Shown: in pieces, positions 20,671 to 32,343 of the stretch
How positions within the stretch are numbered: the stretch's first letter is position 1
Layout: every line of letters starts with the position of its first letter
Assembly (NCBI RefSeq): GCF_001275135.1
Contig: NZ_LFQU01000024.1
Location: 1-54,382 of the forward strand
Direction: 5' to 3'
From: Xylanibacter rarus
GTDB taxonomy: Bacteria; Bacteroidota; Bacteroidia; Bacteroidales; Bacteroidaceae
DNA length: 54,382 nt
Position numbers and translations under genes: made by a program
Notes under the pieces: generated by a model
What the model saw: the letters and a program-made list of their open reading frames with translations, nothing else
Told to the model about the DNA's origin: nothing
Database searches by the model: none

Positions 20671-20691
20671 CGTTGCGGCAGCAACGTTTTT
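20671..20691 (+). terminator. Small rho-independent terminator after the GH43-GH2 gene
   Basis: A 6-bp GC-rich stem CGTTGC/GCAACG with loop GGCA is followed directly by five T. It lies 74 nt after the stop codon and would divide the enzyme genes into two transcription units. Confidence 0.6.
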
Positions 20692-20725
20692 AATCGGATG
20701 CACAACGCACTGATTTTCAACACGT

Positions 20726-20812
20726 TGCAAAAGGCCGTCTTTTAGACTGCAAAAGATGCCCTTTTAGACGGTAAAAGCATACCTTTTAGGGTGCAAAAGG
20801 ACGCCTTTTACA
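20726..20812. repeat. Four tandem 22-bp AAAAG...CTTTT repeat units
   Basis: Four units begin at 20,726, 20,748, 20,770 and 20,792, exactly 22 bp apart. The shared pattern is TGCAAAAG, four or five variable bases, then CTTTTAGA (unit 3 starts GGTAAAAG; unit 4 ends CTTTTACA). Each unit is a small imperfect palindrome with a variable centre. Degenerate relatives lie near 31,795 and 42,560. The array is in the only long gap of the PUL, after a terminator. Function is unknown. Confidence 0.85.
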
Positions 20813-20822
20813 AAACGGCTGA

Positions 20823-20856
20823 CATGTATCGCAAAACTTAAAAGGAAAGATACATG
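20823..20856. other. Inverted repeat upstream of the LacZ-type gene
   Basis: CATGTATC (20,823-20,830) and GATACATG (20,849-20,856) are perfect inverted copies 18 bp apart, 65 bp before the next start codon. It could be an operator-like site or a leader hairpin; there is no T-run after it. Confidence 0.4.
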
Positions 20857-20899
20857 ACAAGGACGCATGACAACGATGCACCGAAACCCTGAAAAATAA

Positions 20900-24019
<3,120 letters not shown>

Positions 24020-24029
24020 AAATACAGAT

Positions 24030-26840
24030 ATGAAAAAGATTTTAATTTCAGCACTCTCGCTCTTTGCGGCCATGACATCAATGGCCCAAAGCAGCGTCTA
24101 CACGCAACGCCAGTATCTGAGCGGACGCGGAAGCGACGACATGGTGCAGTGGGACTTCTTCTGCACCGGTGGTAACAACTCGGGCAAGTGGACCAAGATT
24201 GGTGTCCCCTCTTGCTGGGAGCTTCAGGGCTTCGGCAACTATCAGTATGGCATGAAGTTCTATGGAAAGGCTTTTCCCGACGGCATTGCCGATGAGAAAG
24301 GCATGTATAAGTATGAGTTCACCTTGCCCGAAGAATGGGCAAACCATCACATCGAGCTCGTTTTCGAAGCCTCGATGACCGACACAGAGGTGAAGATAAA
24401 CAAGCGTAAGGCCGGCTCTATGCACCAGGGAGCATTCTATCGCATCACCTACGACGTGAGCGACCGCGTGTTCTTCGGCAAAAAGAAGAACCTGCTTGAA
24501 GTTACCGTGAGCAAGGAGAGCACCAACGCCGGCGTGAATCTTGCCGAGCGCCGTGCCGACTACTGGAACTTCGGCGGCATCTTCCGCCCTGTGTTCATCG
24601 TCTGCAAGCCTGCCATCAACATCGAGCGCACAGCCATTGACGCCAAGGCCGACGGCACATTCAACGCCTATGTGCTGCTTAACCACACGCTCGAAGACGC
24701 AAAGGTGAAGACCACTATCAGCGACATGAGCGGCAAGAAGGTGGCAGAGAACACCACAGACGTTAGGACAGGCGGCAACGAAGCCAACGTTTCGTTCAGC
24801 GTGAAGAGTCCTAAACTGTGGACGGCAGAAACGCCTAACCGCTATAAAGTGAGTTTCGCACTCATCGACAAGAACGGCAAGACGCTGCACATCGAGCAGG
24901 ACAAATTCGGCTTCCGCACAATAGAGACAAGAGCAGGCGACGGACTTTACATCAACGGAAAGAAGGTGAACATACGCGGTGTGAACCGTCACAGCTTCTG
25001 GCCGGAGACAGGACGCACGCTAACTCCGCAGAGAAACATCGACGACGTGAAACTGATGAAGGCCATGAACATGAATGCCGTGCGCCTTTCTCACTATCCT
25101 GCCGACCCTGAGTTTTATGATGCCTGCGACAGCCTCGGCCTCTATGTGATGGACGAACTAAGCGGATGGCATGGCCATCACGAAACTATCAACGGACAGA
25201 AACTTATCCGTGAGATGGTTATACGCGACGTTAATCATCCTTCTATAATATGGTGGAGCAACGGAAACGAGAAGGGATGGAACACCGAACTTGACGGCGA
25301 GTTCCACAAATGGGACATTCAGAAGCGTCCGGTGCTGCATCCGCAGGGCAACTTCAGCGGCTATGAGACAATGCACTACCGCTCTTACGGCGAGAGCGAA
25401 GAGTATATGCGCAAGCCTGAAATATTCATGCCTACAGAGTTTCTGCATGCTCTTTATGACGGCGGAGCAGGTGCCGGACTGTATGACTATTGGGAACTGA
25501 TGCGCTCATGGCCGAGATGTGCCGGAGGATTTATCTGGGCACTGGTTGACGAGGGCGTTGTAAGAACAGACATGAACGGCATGATTGACAACGTGGGCAA
25601 CTACGGAGCCGACGGCATCGTTGGTCCTCACCGCGAGAAGGAAGGCAGCTACTACACCGTGAAACAGATATGGAGCCCTGTGCAGATATCAATGCCGGAC
25701 AATTTCAACGGCACACTCAACGTTGAGAACAGATATAACTTCCTGTCGCTCAAGGGCTGCAAGTTTGATTATTCTTACGTAAAATACGACGGAGCAGAAA
25801 CCAAGACAGTAAAACAGGGCACTGTAAACGGCGCCGACATAGCAGCCGACAGCAAGGGCGAAATAAAGATTCCTGCTGCTCCCGACAATGCAGATGCACT
25901 CAGCATAAAGGCGACAGACCAGTATGGTGAGGAACTTTACACATGGGTGTTCAAGCTGAAAGACGCCGACAAACTGCAGGTTAAGGCTGCAAAGGCCGGC
26001 AAACCTGTTATGAACGGCAACACGGTGAAGGCAGGAAACGTTACCTACACATTCTCAGAGACAGACGGAACACTTAGCAGCGTAACCACCGGCAAGAGCG
26101 AATATAAGTTCAACGGCGGCCCGAAATTCTTTGCTTATCGCCGCGCCGACCGCTCATTCGACCAGTTCTATAACCACGACGACCCTGAAGCTGAGAAGAA
26201 AAAGACCACCTACACCGCCTATGAAGACCAGGGAACATTTGCCGGACTGAGCTGCAAAGACGGACAGAACGACACCCTTATAGTAACTGCCGACTACAAA
26301 CTCGGCTCACTTCAGAAAGCTGAATGGCGTATCGCACCCGACGGCGGGGCACGTCTTGTTTATACATACAACTTCAACGGCGTTGTCGACCTCATGGGCG
26401 TAATGTTCAATCTGCCTGAGTCTGACGTACTGAGCAAGCAATGGCTCGGCCACGGTCCTTACCGTGTATGGAAGAACAGACTGCATGGTCCGCAGCTTGG
26501 AGTATGGAGCAACGAATACAACGACCCCGTTCCGGGCGAAAGCTTCACTTATCCTGAGTTCAAGGGTTACTTTGCCGGCGTGCAGTGGATGAAGCTGAAG
26601 ACCAAGAACGGCACAATAACTCTGCAGCCTGGCACCGACAAGGAATATGTAGGAGTTTATCAGCCGCGCGACGGACGCGACCAACTGCTCTACACACTGC
26701 CCGAAACAGGCATAAGCATGATGCAGGTCATACCGGCAGTAAGAAACAAGGTGAACACCACAGACCTCAACGGTCCTTCGGCACAGCCTGTATGGGCACG
26801 CGGAAGCTATACCGGAGAAGTAACCTTACACTTTGAATAA
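24030..26840 (+). CDS. Secreted GH2 enzyme, probable beta-galactosidase-like
   Basis: The true start is the ATG at 24,030 (signal MKKILISALSLFAAMTSMAQ); a longer in-frame extension from 23,925 overlaps the previous gene and is rejected. The protein is 936 residues. Its sugar-binding N domain (VPSCWELQGFGNYQYGMKFY) is followed by an Ig-like domain and a TIM barrel with VNRHSFWPETGR, acid/base Glu414 in SNGNEKGWN and nucleophile Glu470 in MPTEFLHAL. A Bgal_small_N-like region near the C-terminus (WLGHGPYRVWKNRL) supports a galactosidase-type architecture. Together with the interrupted GH2 upstream it would give two related exo-enzymes; this one appears intact. Its stop overlaps the next start by one base. 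Confidence 0.88.
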   Translation: MKKILISALSLFAAMTSMAQSSVYTQRQYLSGRGSDDMVQWDFFCTGGNNSGKWTKIGVPSCWELQGFGNYQYGMKFYGKAFPDGIADEKGMYKYEFTLPEEWANHHIELVFEASMTDTEVKINKRKAGSMHQGAFYRITYDVSDRVFFGKKKNLLEVTVSKESTNAGVNLAERRADYWNFGGIFRPVFIVCKPAINIERTAIDAKADGTFNAYVLLNHTLEDAKVKTTISDMSGKKVAENTTDVRTGGNEANVSFSVKSPKLWTAETPNRYKVSFALIDKNGKTLHIEQDKFGFRTIETRAGDGLYINGKKVNIRGVNRHSFWPETGRTLTPQRNIDDVKLMKAMNMNAVRLSHYPADPEFYDACDSLGLYVMDELSGWHGHHETINGQKLIREMVIRDVNHPSIIWWSNGNEKGWNTELDGEFHKWDIQKRPVLHPQGNFSGYETMHYRSYGESEEYMRKPEIFMPTEFLHALYDGGAGAGLYDYWELMRSWPRCAGGFIWALVDEGVVRTDMNGMIDNVGNYGADGIVGPHREKEGSYYTVKQIWSPVQISMPDNFNGTLNVENRYNFLSLKGCKFDYSYVKYDGAETKTVKQGTVNGADIAADSKGEIKIPAAPDNADALSIKATDQYGEELYTWVFKLKDADKLQVKAAKAGKPVMNGNTVKAGNVTYTFSETDGTLSSVTTGKSEYKFNGGPKFFAYRRADRSFDQFYNHDDPEAEKKKTTYTAYEDQGTFAGLSCKDGQNDTLIVTADYKLGSLQKAEWRIAPDGGARLVYTYNFNGVVDLMGVMFNLPESDVLSKQWLGHGPYRVWKNRLHGPQLGVWSNEYNDPVPGESFTYPEFKGYFAGVQWMKLKTKNGTITLQPGTDKEYVGVYQPRDGRDQLLYTLPETGISMMQVIPAVRNKVNTTDLNGPSAQPVWARGSYTGEVTLHFE

Positions 26841-29800
26841 TGATGAAAAAACTCTTTTCGATAATACTTGCGTTCGCCACTTGCGCAAACGCATTCTCAC
26901 ATAAAGCCATTCAGGAGTGCGCTCCTGAATGGTATAAACGTTTCATGGCCCCTGCCCCAGAGACTTATCCCTGGACTTTCTGGTACTGGATGTACGGATG
27001 CGTAAGCGACGAAGGTATCAAGTTAGACCTTGAAGCAATGCACGACGCAGGCATTGCAGGCTTCTATCTGATGCCGATAAAGGACACGACGGACGGCAAG
27101 GGATATAACGGCACAGCACGGCAGCTCTCGCCCGAATGGTGGAAGCGTATGGACACAGTATTCCGCACGGCAGACAGTCTGAAACTGCAGATGGGCATAC
27201 ACTTCTCTGACGGTTTCGCACTAGGCGGCGGTCCTTGGATCACTCCGGCAGAGTCGATGCAGCGCATTGTATGGTCAGATACCGTTGTGTCTGGCGGCAA
27301 GCAGAGCCTCACTTTATCGCAGCCCAAGGCATACAAAGACTATTATGAGGACATTGCCGTTTACGCATATCCGGCCGAATACGCCGACGACCGCAAGCCA
27401 AAGGCTTCAGTAACATTCCCGTTCCGCTCTTCAGAGCCGTGTGACATCATCATGTCTTACGACAAGCCCTACACCCTGCGCAGCGTTGAAATAGTTACGG
27501 GAGGCAACAACTATCAGGCTCACCGCTTCAAGGTGTATGCCTCTGACAACGGAAAAGACTATAAGTTCGTGAGAGAAATAAGTCCGGCAAGACAGGGATG
27601 GCAGAACACCGACGCTTATGCCACTTATGCAATACCGGCCACAAAGGCACGTTTCTTTAAGTTTCACTGGACTCCCGAAGGCAGCGACCCTGGTTCGGAA
27701 GACATGGATGCGGCAAAATGGAAGCCCAACCTTAAGATTGCAGGCATCGTTCTTGGCTCAGAACCCGTAGTTGACGGATATGAAGGCAAGTCGGGAAAGG
27801 TGTGGCGCGTGTCAAAGAAGTTCCCCATTGCCGACAACGAGTGCGTGTCTTTAAGCGAAATGATAAACCTTTCGGACAAGTTTATCTCATCTAATCAAAC
27901 AGGCAAAGATGTAACCGTAAACCTTCCGAAAGGCAAGTGGCACATACTCAGAATAGGCCATACATCGACAGGACACACCAACGCCACCGGCGGCGGAGGA
28001 CGCGGACTGGAGTGCGACAAGTTCTCGCGCGAAGCCATAAACAAGCAGTTTGACAACTGGTTTGGCGCCATATACAACCATGCTCCCAAAGATGTCGTAA
28101 AGCGTGTGCTGACACGTCTGCACGTTGACAGTTGGGAGTGCGGCAGCCAAAACTGGAGCAGCAACTTCGCTGATGAATTTAAGCGCCGCCGCGGCTACGA
28201 CCTCATGCCGTGGCTTCCGCTCTATGCCGGAGTGCCGATGGAGTCTTCTGACAAGTCGGACGCTGTACTGCGCGACATACGCCTTACCATTGCCGAACTT
28301 ATCAACGACGTGTTCTTTGACGAGGTTAAAAAGCTCGGAAAGAAATACGGATGCACCCTTTCAGCCGAATGTGTTTCGCCTACAATGGTGAGCGACGGCC
28401 TGCTGCACTATCAGCACACCGACTATCCGATGGGCGAGTTCTGGCTCAACAGTCCTACTCACGACAAACCCAACGACATGCTTGACGCCGTAAGCGGAGC
28501 TCATATATATGGAAAGAACATCATACAGGCCGAAGGTTTCACAGAAGTAAGGGGCACATGGGACGAGGATTTCGCCCTGCTGAAACCGCTGCTCGACCGC
28601 AACTACTGTCTCGGAATAAACAGCATTGTGTTCCATGTGAACACTCACAACCCATGGACAGACCGCGCACCGGGCATGACGCTCGACGGCATAGGCACAT
28701 TCTTTCAGCGCGACAACACATGGTGGCGCGAGATGCCAGCCTTCACCGACTACATAAAGCGCTGTCAGGCGCTGCTGCAATATGGCAGCAATGTGGCCGA
28801 TATTGCAGTATACACAGGCAACGAGACACCGAGAAGAGCATTGCTGCCCGAACGTCTTGTAAGTTCGCTGCCCGGACTTTTCAGTGAAAAGGACATTCAG
28901 CGCGAAAAAGCCAGACTGGCAAACGTTGGCCAGCCGCTAGAAGTTAGTCCTGTAGGAGTTACACACACTGCCAACATGACCAAGGCCGACGCATGGACCA
29001 ATCCGCTGAGAGGCTACCGCTACGACTCGTTCAACCACGACGTGCTGACAAAAGCCCGCGTTGAGAACGGCATGATTGTAACAGAAGGCGGCACAAAATA
29101 TGGTGCACTCGTTATTCCGCAGGCACGCCCGATGAACCCCGACCGCATCATTACATGCTGGAACGTGATAGACTCGCTCGAGGCTAAAGGCGCACGCGTG
29201 ATACGCAAGCCATGGACACAGAGCGACCTTTCGTCAATAGGCATCAAGCGCGACATCACGCTGCCTGAAGGTATCGACTATGTTCATCGCCATGCCGACG
29301 ATGCCGACATCTACTTCATGAGCAACCAAACCGACAGTACTGTAACCTTTGTACCTGAGTTCAGAGCCGTAAAAGCCAACAAATATATTGCCGACCCGAT
29401 GACAGGAAAAGTGTATAACGCACAAAACCAGCTTACACTGACTGCCGGAGCATCGCTCTTTGTTGTGCTGACCGACCAAAATATTGATGCCGAAGACATG
29501 CCTGACATGAGCAAATATGACACGGCTATAAGCCTTGACGACAAGAAATGGACCGTGAAGTTTGAGAAAACCGGTAAACAGGTAACCACGGAAAAGCTCT
29601 TCGACTGGAGCAAGGCCGACGACCAGAGCGTAAAATTCTACTCGGGACACGCCACATACGAAACAACATTCAAGTATAAGGGCAAGCCTGAGGGCAGCGT
29701 ATTCATCGACCTTGGCGAAGTAGCCGACATTGCCACAGTGTATGTAAACGGAAAGATATGCGGAACGGCATGGATGCCTCCATACAACGTTGACATAACA

Positions 29801-31426
29801 CCGGCTGTGAAGAAGGGCAAGAACGAGCTGAAAATAGTTGTAGTGAACACATGGGCAAACGCCCTGCAGGGCAACGACCAGGGCACTCCGCCGTTTGAAG
29901 GCATTTGGACTAACGGCAAATACCGCCGCGCAAGCAAGGAACTGCTGCCGGCAGGACTGGTGGGACCGGTGGTAATTAAAAGTAAAATTAAAAGTAAAAT
30001 TAAACATATATACTACATGAAAAGACTTGCATTAATCCTTGGTGCCATGTTTGCCGCTACTGGCATCAGCGCGAAGGTTACGCTACCAAAGATGTTCGCA
30101 GACGGAATGGTGATGCAGCGCGAGACTAACGCCAACCTGTGGGGAGAGGCAAAGGCATCTGCCACTGTGAAAATCACTACGTCGTGGAACAAGAAAACAT
30201 ACTCAGTGAAGGCCGACAGCAACGGAAAATGGAAGGCATCGGTAAGCACTCCCGAAGCAGGCGGCCCCTACTCTATCACACTAAGCGACGGCGAGAAAAC
30301 CGTTCTAAACAATATCCTTATAGGCGAAGTGTGGATATGCTCGGGACAGAGCAACATGGAGATGCCGATGAAAGGCTTTAAGAATCAGCCTGTAGAAAAC
30401 GCCGTTGAGGACATACTGCACAGCAGCGACAGCAATCTGCGCCTGTTTACAGTGAAGCGCAACAGCCAATTCAGCGTCGTAGACACCGTAAGCGGTTCAT
30501 GGAAAGAGGCTTGCCCGGCATCAGTGCGTGAGTTCAGCGCAACGGCTTACTACTTCGGCCACGAACTGCGCCAGGCTCTCAACGTGCCCGTAGGACTTAT
30601 CGTTGCTGCATGGGGCGGCTCTGCCTGCGAGGCATGGATGACAGCCGACTGGCTGAAGGCTTTTCCAGACGCCAAGATTCCGGCATCGCCTGAAGACATA
30701 AAGTCGAAAAACCGCACGCCGACAGTGCTATACAACGGCATGCTTCATCCGCTCATCGGCTACACCATGCGCGGAGTGATATGGTATCAGGGCGAAGACA
30801 ACGTTACGCGTTACCAGACTTACGCCGACATGATGACGGCAATGATTAAAGGCTGGCGCTCACAGTGGGGACTGGGCGACTTCCCGTTCTACTACTGCCA
30901 GATTGCTCCTTACGACTATAAGCTGATCAACTATACGATAAACAGCGCCCTGCTGCGCGAACAGCAGGCAAAGGCCGAACTGATGAACACCAACTGCGGC
31001 ATGGCTGTGCTTATGGATGCCGGACTTGAATACGGCATACATCCACGCAAGAAGAACCTTGCCGGCATGCGCCTCGCACTGCTCGCACTGAGCAAGACCT
31101 ACGGTGTTGAGGGTCTGACAGCCGAAAGCGCATACTATAAGGACGTAACGTTCAAGAACGACACGGCCGTGGTTACGTTCAACCGCGCCAACATGTGGAT
31201 ATACGGACGCAACGGACTGAAGAGCGACCTGTTTGAAGTGGCAGGCGAAGACCGCGTGTTCCATCCCGCAAAAGCATGGATAGAGCGCAGCAAGATGTAC
31301 GTAAAGAGCGACTCTGTGAAGAAGCCTGTGGCCGTAAGATACGCCTTCAAAGACTGGGCCGACGGCGATCTGTTCTGCGACGGCCTGCCCGTAAGCTCGT
31401 TCCGCACAGACAACTGGGACGAATAA
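26840..31426 (+). CDS. GH106-like rhamnosidase fused in frame to an SGNH acetylesterase
   Basis: One 1,528-residue frame contains two enzymes. Residues 1-about 1,045 form a GH106-like alpha-L-rhamnosidase: signal peptide, GGGPWITPAESMQRI near residue 130, LHVDSWECGSQNWSSNFADE near 433, and a terminal sugar-binding domain ending LLPAGLVGPVVI. Residues 1,060-1,528 form a complete sialate-O-acetylesterase-type SGNH hydrolase: Ser1168 in CSGQSNM, WGGSACEAWM, WYQGEDN, and the catalytic His region GIHPRKKNLAG. The second part has its own signal peptide (MKRLALILGAMFAATGISA, ATG at 30,017). The parts are joined through a 12-bp tandem repeat with no stop codon. Two adjacent genes that lost a stop is more likely than a designed fusion, because a buried signal peptide would be harmful. 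The esterase may still be initiated at 30,017. Confidence 0.85.
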   Translation: MMKKLFSIILAFATCANAFSHKAIQECAPEWYKRFMAPAPETYPWTFWYWMYGCVSDEGIKLDLEAMHDAGIAGFYLMPIKDTTDGKGYNGTARQLSPEWWKRMDTVFRTADSLKLQMGIHFSDGFALGGGPWITPAESMQRIVWSDTVVSGGKQSLTLSQPKAYKDYYEDIAVYAYPAEYADDRKPKASVTFPFRSSEPCDIIMSYDKPYTLRSVEIVTGGNNYQAHRFKVYASDNGKDYKFVREISPARQGWQNTDAYATYAIPATKARFFKFHWTPEGSDPGSEDMDAAKWKPNLKIAGIVLGSEPVVDGYEGKSGKVWRVSKKFPIADNECVSLSEMINLSDKFISSNQTGKDVTVNLPKGKWHILRIGHTSTGHTNATGGGGRGLECDKFSREAINKQFDNWFGAIYNHAPKDVVKRVLTRLHVDSWECGSQNWSSNFADEFKRRRGYDLMPWLPLYAGVPMESSDKSDAVLRDIRLTIAELINDVFFDEVKKLGKKYGCTLSAECVSPTMVSDGLLHYQHTDYPMGEFWLNSPTHDKPNDMLDAVSGAHIYGKNIIQAEGFTEVRGTWDEDFALLKPLLDRNYCLGINSIVFHVNTHNPWTDRAPGMTLDGIGTFFQRDNTWWREMPAFTDYIKRCQALLQYGSNVADIAVYTGNETPRRALLPERLVSSLPGLFSEKDIQREKARLANVGQPLEVSPVGVTHTANMTKADAWTNPLRGYRYDSFNHDVLTKARVENGMIVTEGGTKYGALVIPQARPMNPDRIITCWNVIDSLEAKGARVIRKPWTQSDLSSIGIKRDITLPEGIDYVHRHADDADIYFMSNQTDSTVTFVPEFRAVKANKYIADPMTGKVYNAQNQLTLTAGASLFVVLTDQNIDAEDMPDMSKYDTAISLDDKKWTVKFEKTGKQVTTEKLFDWSKADDQSVKFYSGHATYETTFKYKGKPEGSVFIDLGEVADIATVYVNGKICGTAWMPPYNVDITPAVKKGKNELKIVVVNTWANALQGNDQGTPPFEGIWTNGKYRRASKELLPAGLVGPVVIKSKIKSKIKHIYYMKRLALILGAMFAATGISAKVTLPKMFADGMVMQRETNANLWGEAKASATVKITTSWNKKTYSVKADSNGKWKASVSTPEAGGPYSITLSDGEKTVLNNILIGEVWICSGQSNMEMPMKGFKNQPVENAVEDILHSSDSNLRLFTVKRNSQFSVVDTVSGSWKEACPASVREFSATAYYFGHELRQALNVPVGLIVAAWGGSACEAWMTADWLKAFPDAKIPASPEDIKSKNRTPTVLYNGMLHPLIGYTMRGVIWYQGEDNVTRYQTYADMMTAMIKGWRSQWGLGDFPFYYCQIAPYDYKLINYTINSALLREQQAKAELMNTNCGMAVLMDAGLEYGIHPRKKNLAGMRLALLALSKTYGVEGLTAESAYYKDVTFKNDTAVVTFNRANMWIYGRNGLKSDLFEVAGEDRVFHPAKAWIERSKMYVKSDSVKKPVAVRYAFKDWADGDLFCDGLPVSSFRTDNWDE
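29975..30004. repeat. 12-bp AT-rich tandem repeat at the enzyme fusion junction
   Basis: ATTAAAAGTAAA occurs twice in tandem (29,975-29,998) followed by ATTAAA. In the gene frame it encodes IKSKIKSKIK. Because the unit is a multiple of three, copy-number change would not alter the frame. It lies where an intergenic gap with a stop codon would be expected between the two enzymes. Confidence 0.85.
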
Positions 31427-31462
31427 TCCTGCCGTAACAACGTTACAGACATCATTCATTAT

Positions 31463-31531
31463 AAGCAAAATCGTTACACTTATGACTGCCGGATGTAAGG
31501 CAACTCATAAATGTAACGATTTTGCTTTTCT
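31463..31531 (+). terminator. Strong terminator closing the PUL
   Basis: A perfect 16-bp stem (31,463-31,478 with 31,512-31,527) has an inner continuation (TTATGA/TCATAA and TGCC/GGCA) and ends in TTTTC. It begins 36 nt after the acetylesterase stop and marks the end of the locus. Confidence 0.9.
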
Positions 31532-32343
31532 GTCAACCATGTTTTCTGAGTATGATTTTTTCATGCAGACAATATTGATATGCCCCGAAATTCCGATATC
31601 ATATTTAGGTAAAAAGTCATGACAAAAATATTTTTCAATCTAGAAAACGGACATTAAATTTATGTTAATGTAGAAGCATTAAACAAGGCACATCATTAAC
31701 ATTTATTTGAATATCAGACAAAATAACGGGCCAAAAGCATGGATTTTTTGATGCAAAAGCATGGCTAACGAGTGAAAAACAGGCATGTAATGCAGCGTAA
31801 AAGGCCCACTTTTGCACCGTAAACGGCAGAGTAATATTTTTTAACGGTCTGGGTTTTAAGTCTAAAATCACATAAGAAGCTGTAAGTCAACAACTTAGCA
31901 AAAACACACGATTTTGAGCCTTTTTCGCATAAAATCACACTGATGCGCAGAGCATCGCTATTCTGGAAGCGTCAAACGTATCCCAAATGGTAATTTTTTA
32001 TTACATTATCAAGCCTCATAACATATAAAATTCAACGCAATTTTTCTGCCATCTTAGCCAATTTTTTCATCTTGACGCCTGGCCTTATCGCCATTCGTTC
32101 ACTGACGCTTATAACTCAGTTCACACACAGCCATTATTTTTGTTTTTCGCATGCCCTACAATGTCTGTATTCAAACAAAATTGCGTATATTTGCATTAAA
32201 ATATATAGGATGCGGCTCGGCAATGCTAATACCAGAAACGCATTTTTGTTTTTGCGTTGCTCTCGCCTTTCACTATATTGGCATATCAGACGAGCCACAG
32301 GCCGTTCATTCAGAGAACTATCATATAAAGGAGAAACGCAAAG
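31532..32343. other. Non-coding gap with degenerate Prevotella-type repeat
   Basis: About 800 AT-rich bases with no credible gene. Positions about 31,790-31,870 carry GGCCCACTTTTGCACCGTAA, then ACGGCAGAGTAAT, which is related to the repeat at 42,560-42,665 and to the 22-bp array at 20,726. Further upstream, AAAAGCATGG occurs twice (about 31,734 and 31,755). A candidate promoter for the next gene is listed separately. Confidence 0.5.
32164..32193 (+). promoter_or_regulatory. Candidate Bacteroidota promoter for the ATPase gene
   Basis: TATATTTG (32,186-32,193) fits the TAnnTTTG -7 box exactly; TCTG at 32,164-32,167 is one mismatch from the TTTG -33 box, 18 bp away. It would give a leader of about 140 nt before the ATG at 32,344. 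Confidence 0.4.

Noticed and set aside
20726-20812. CRISPR array
   Set aside because: Units are 22 bp with no unique spacers of normal length, and no cas genes are present.
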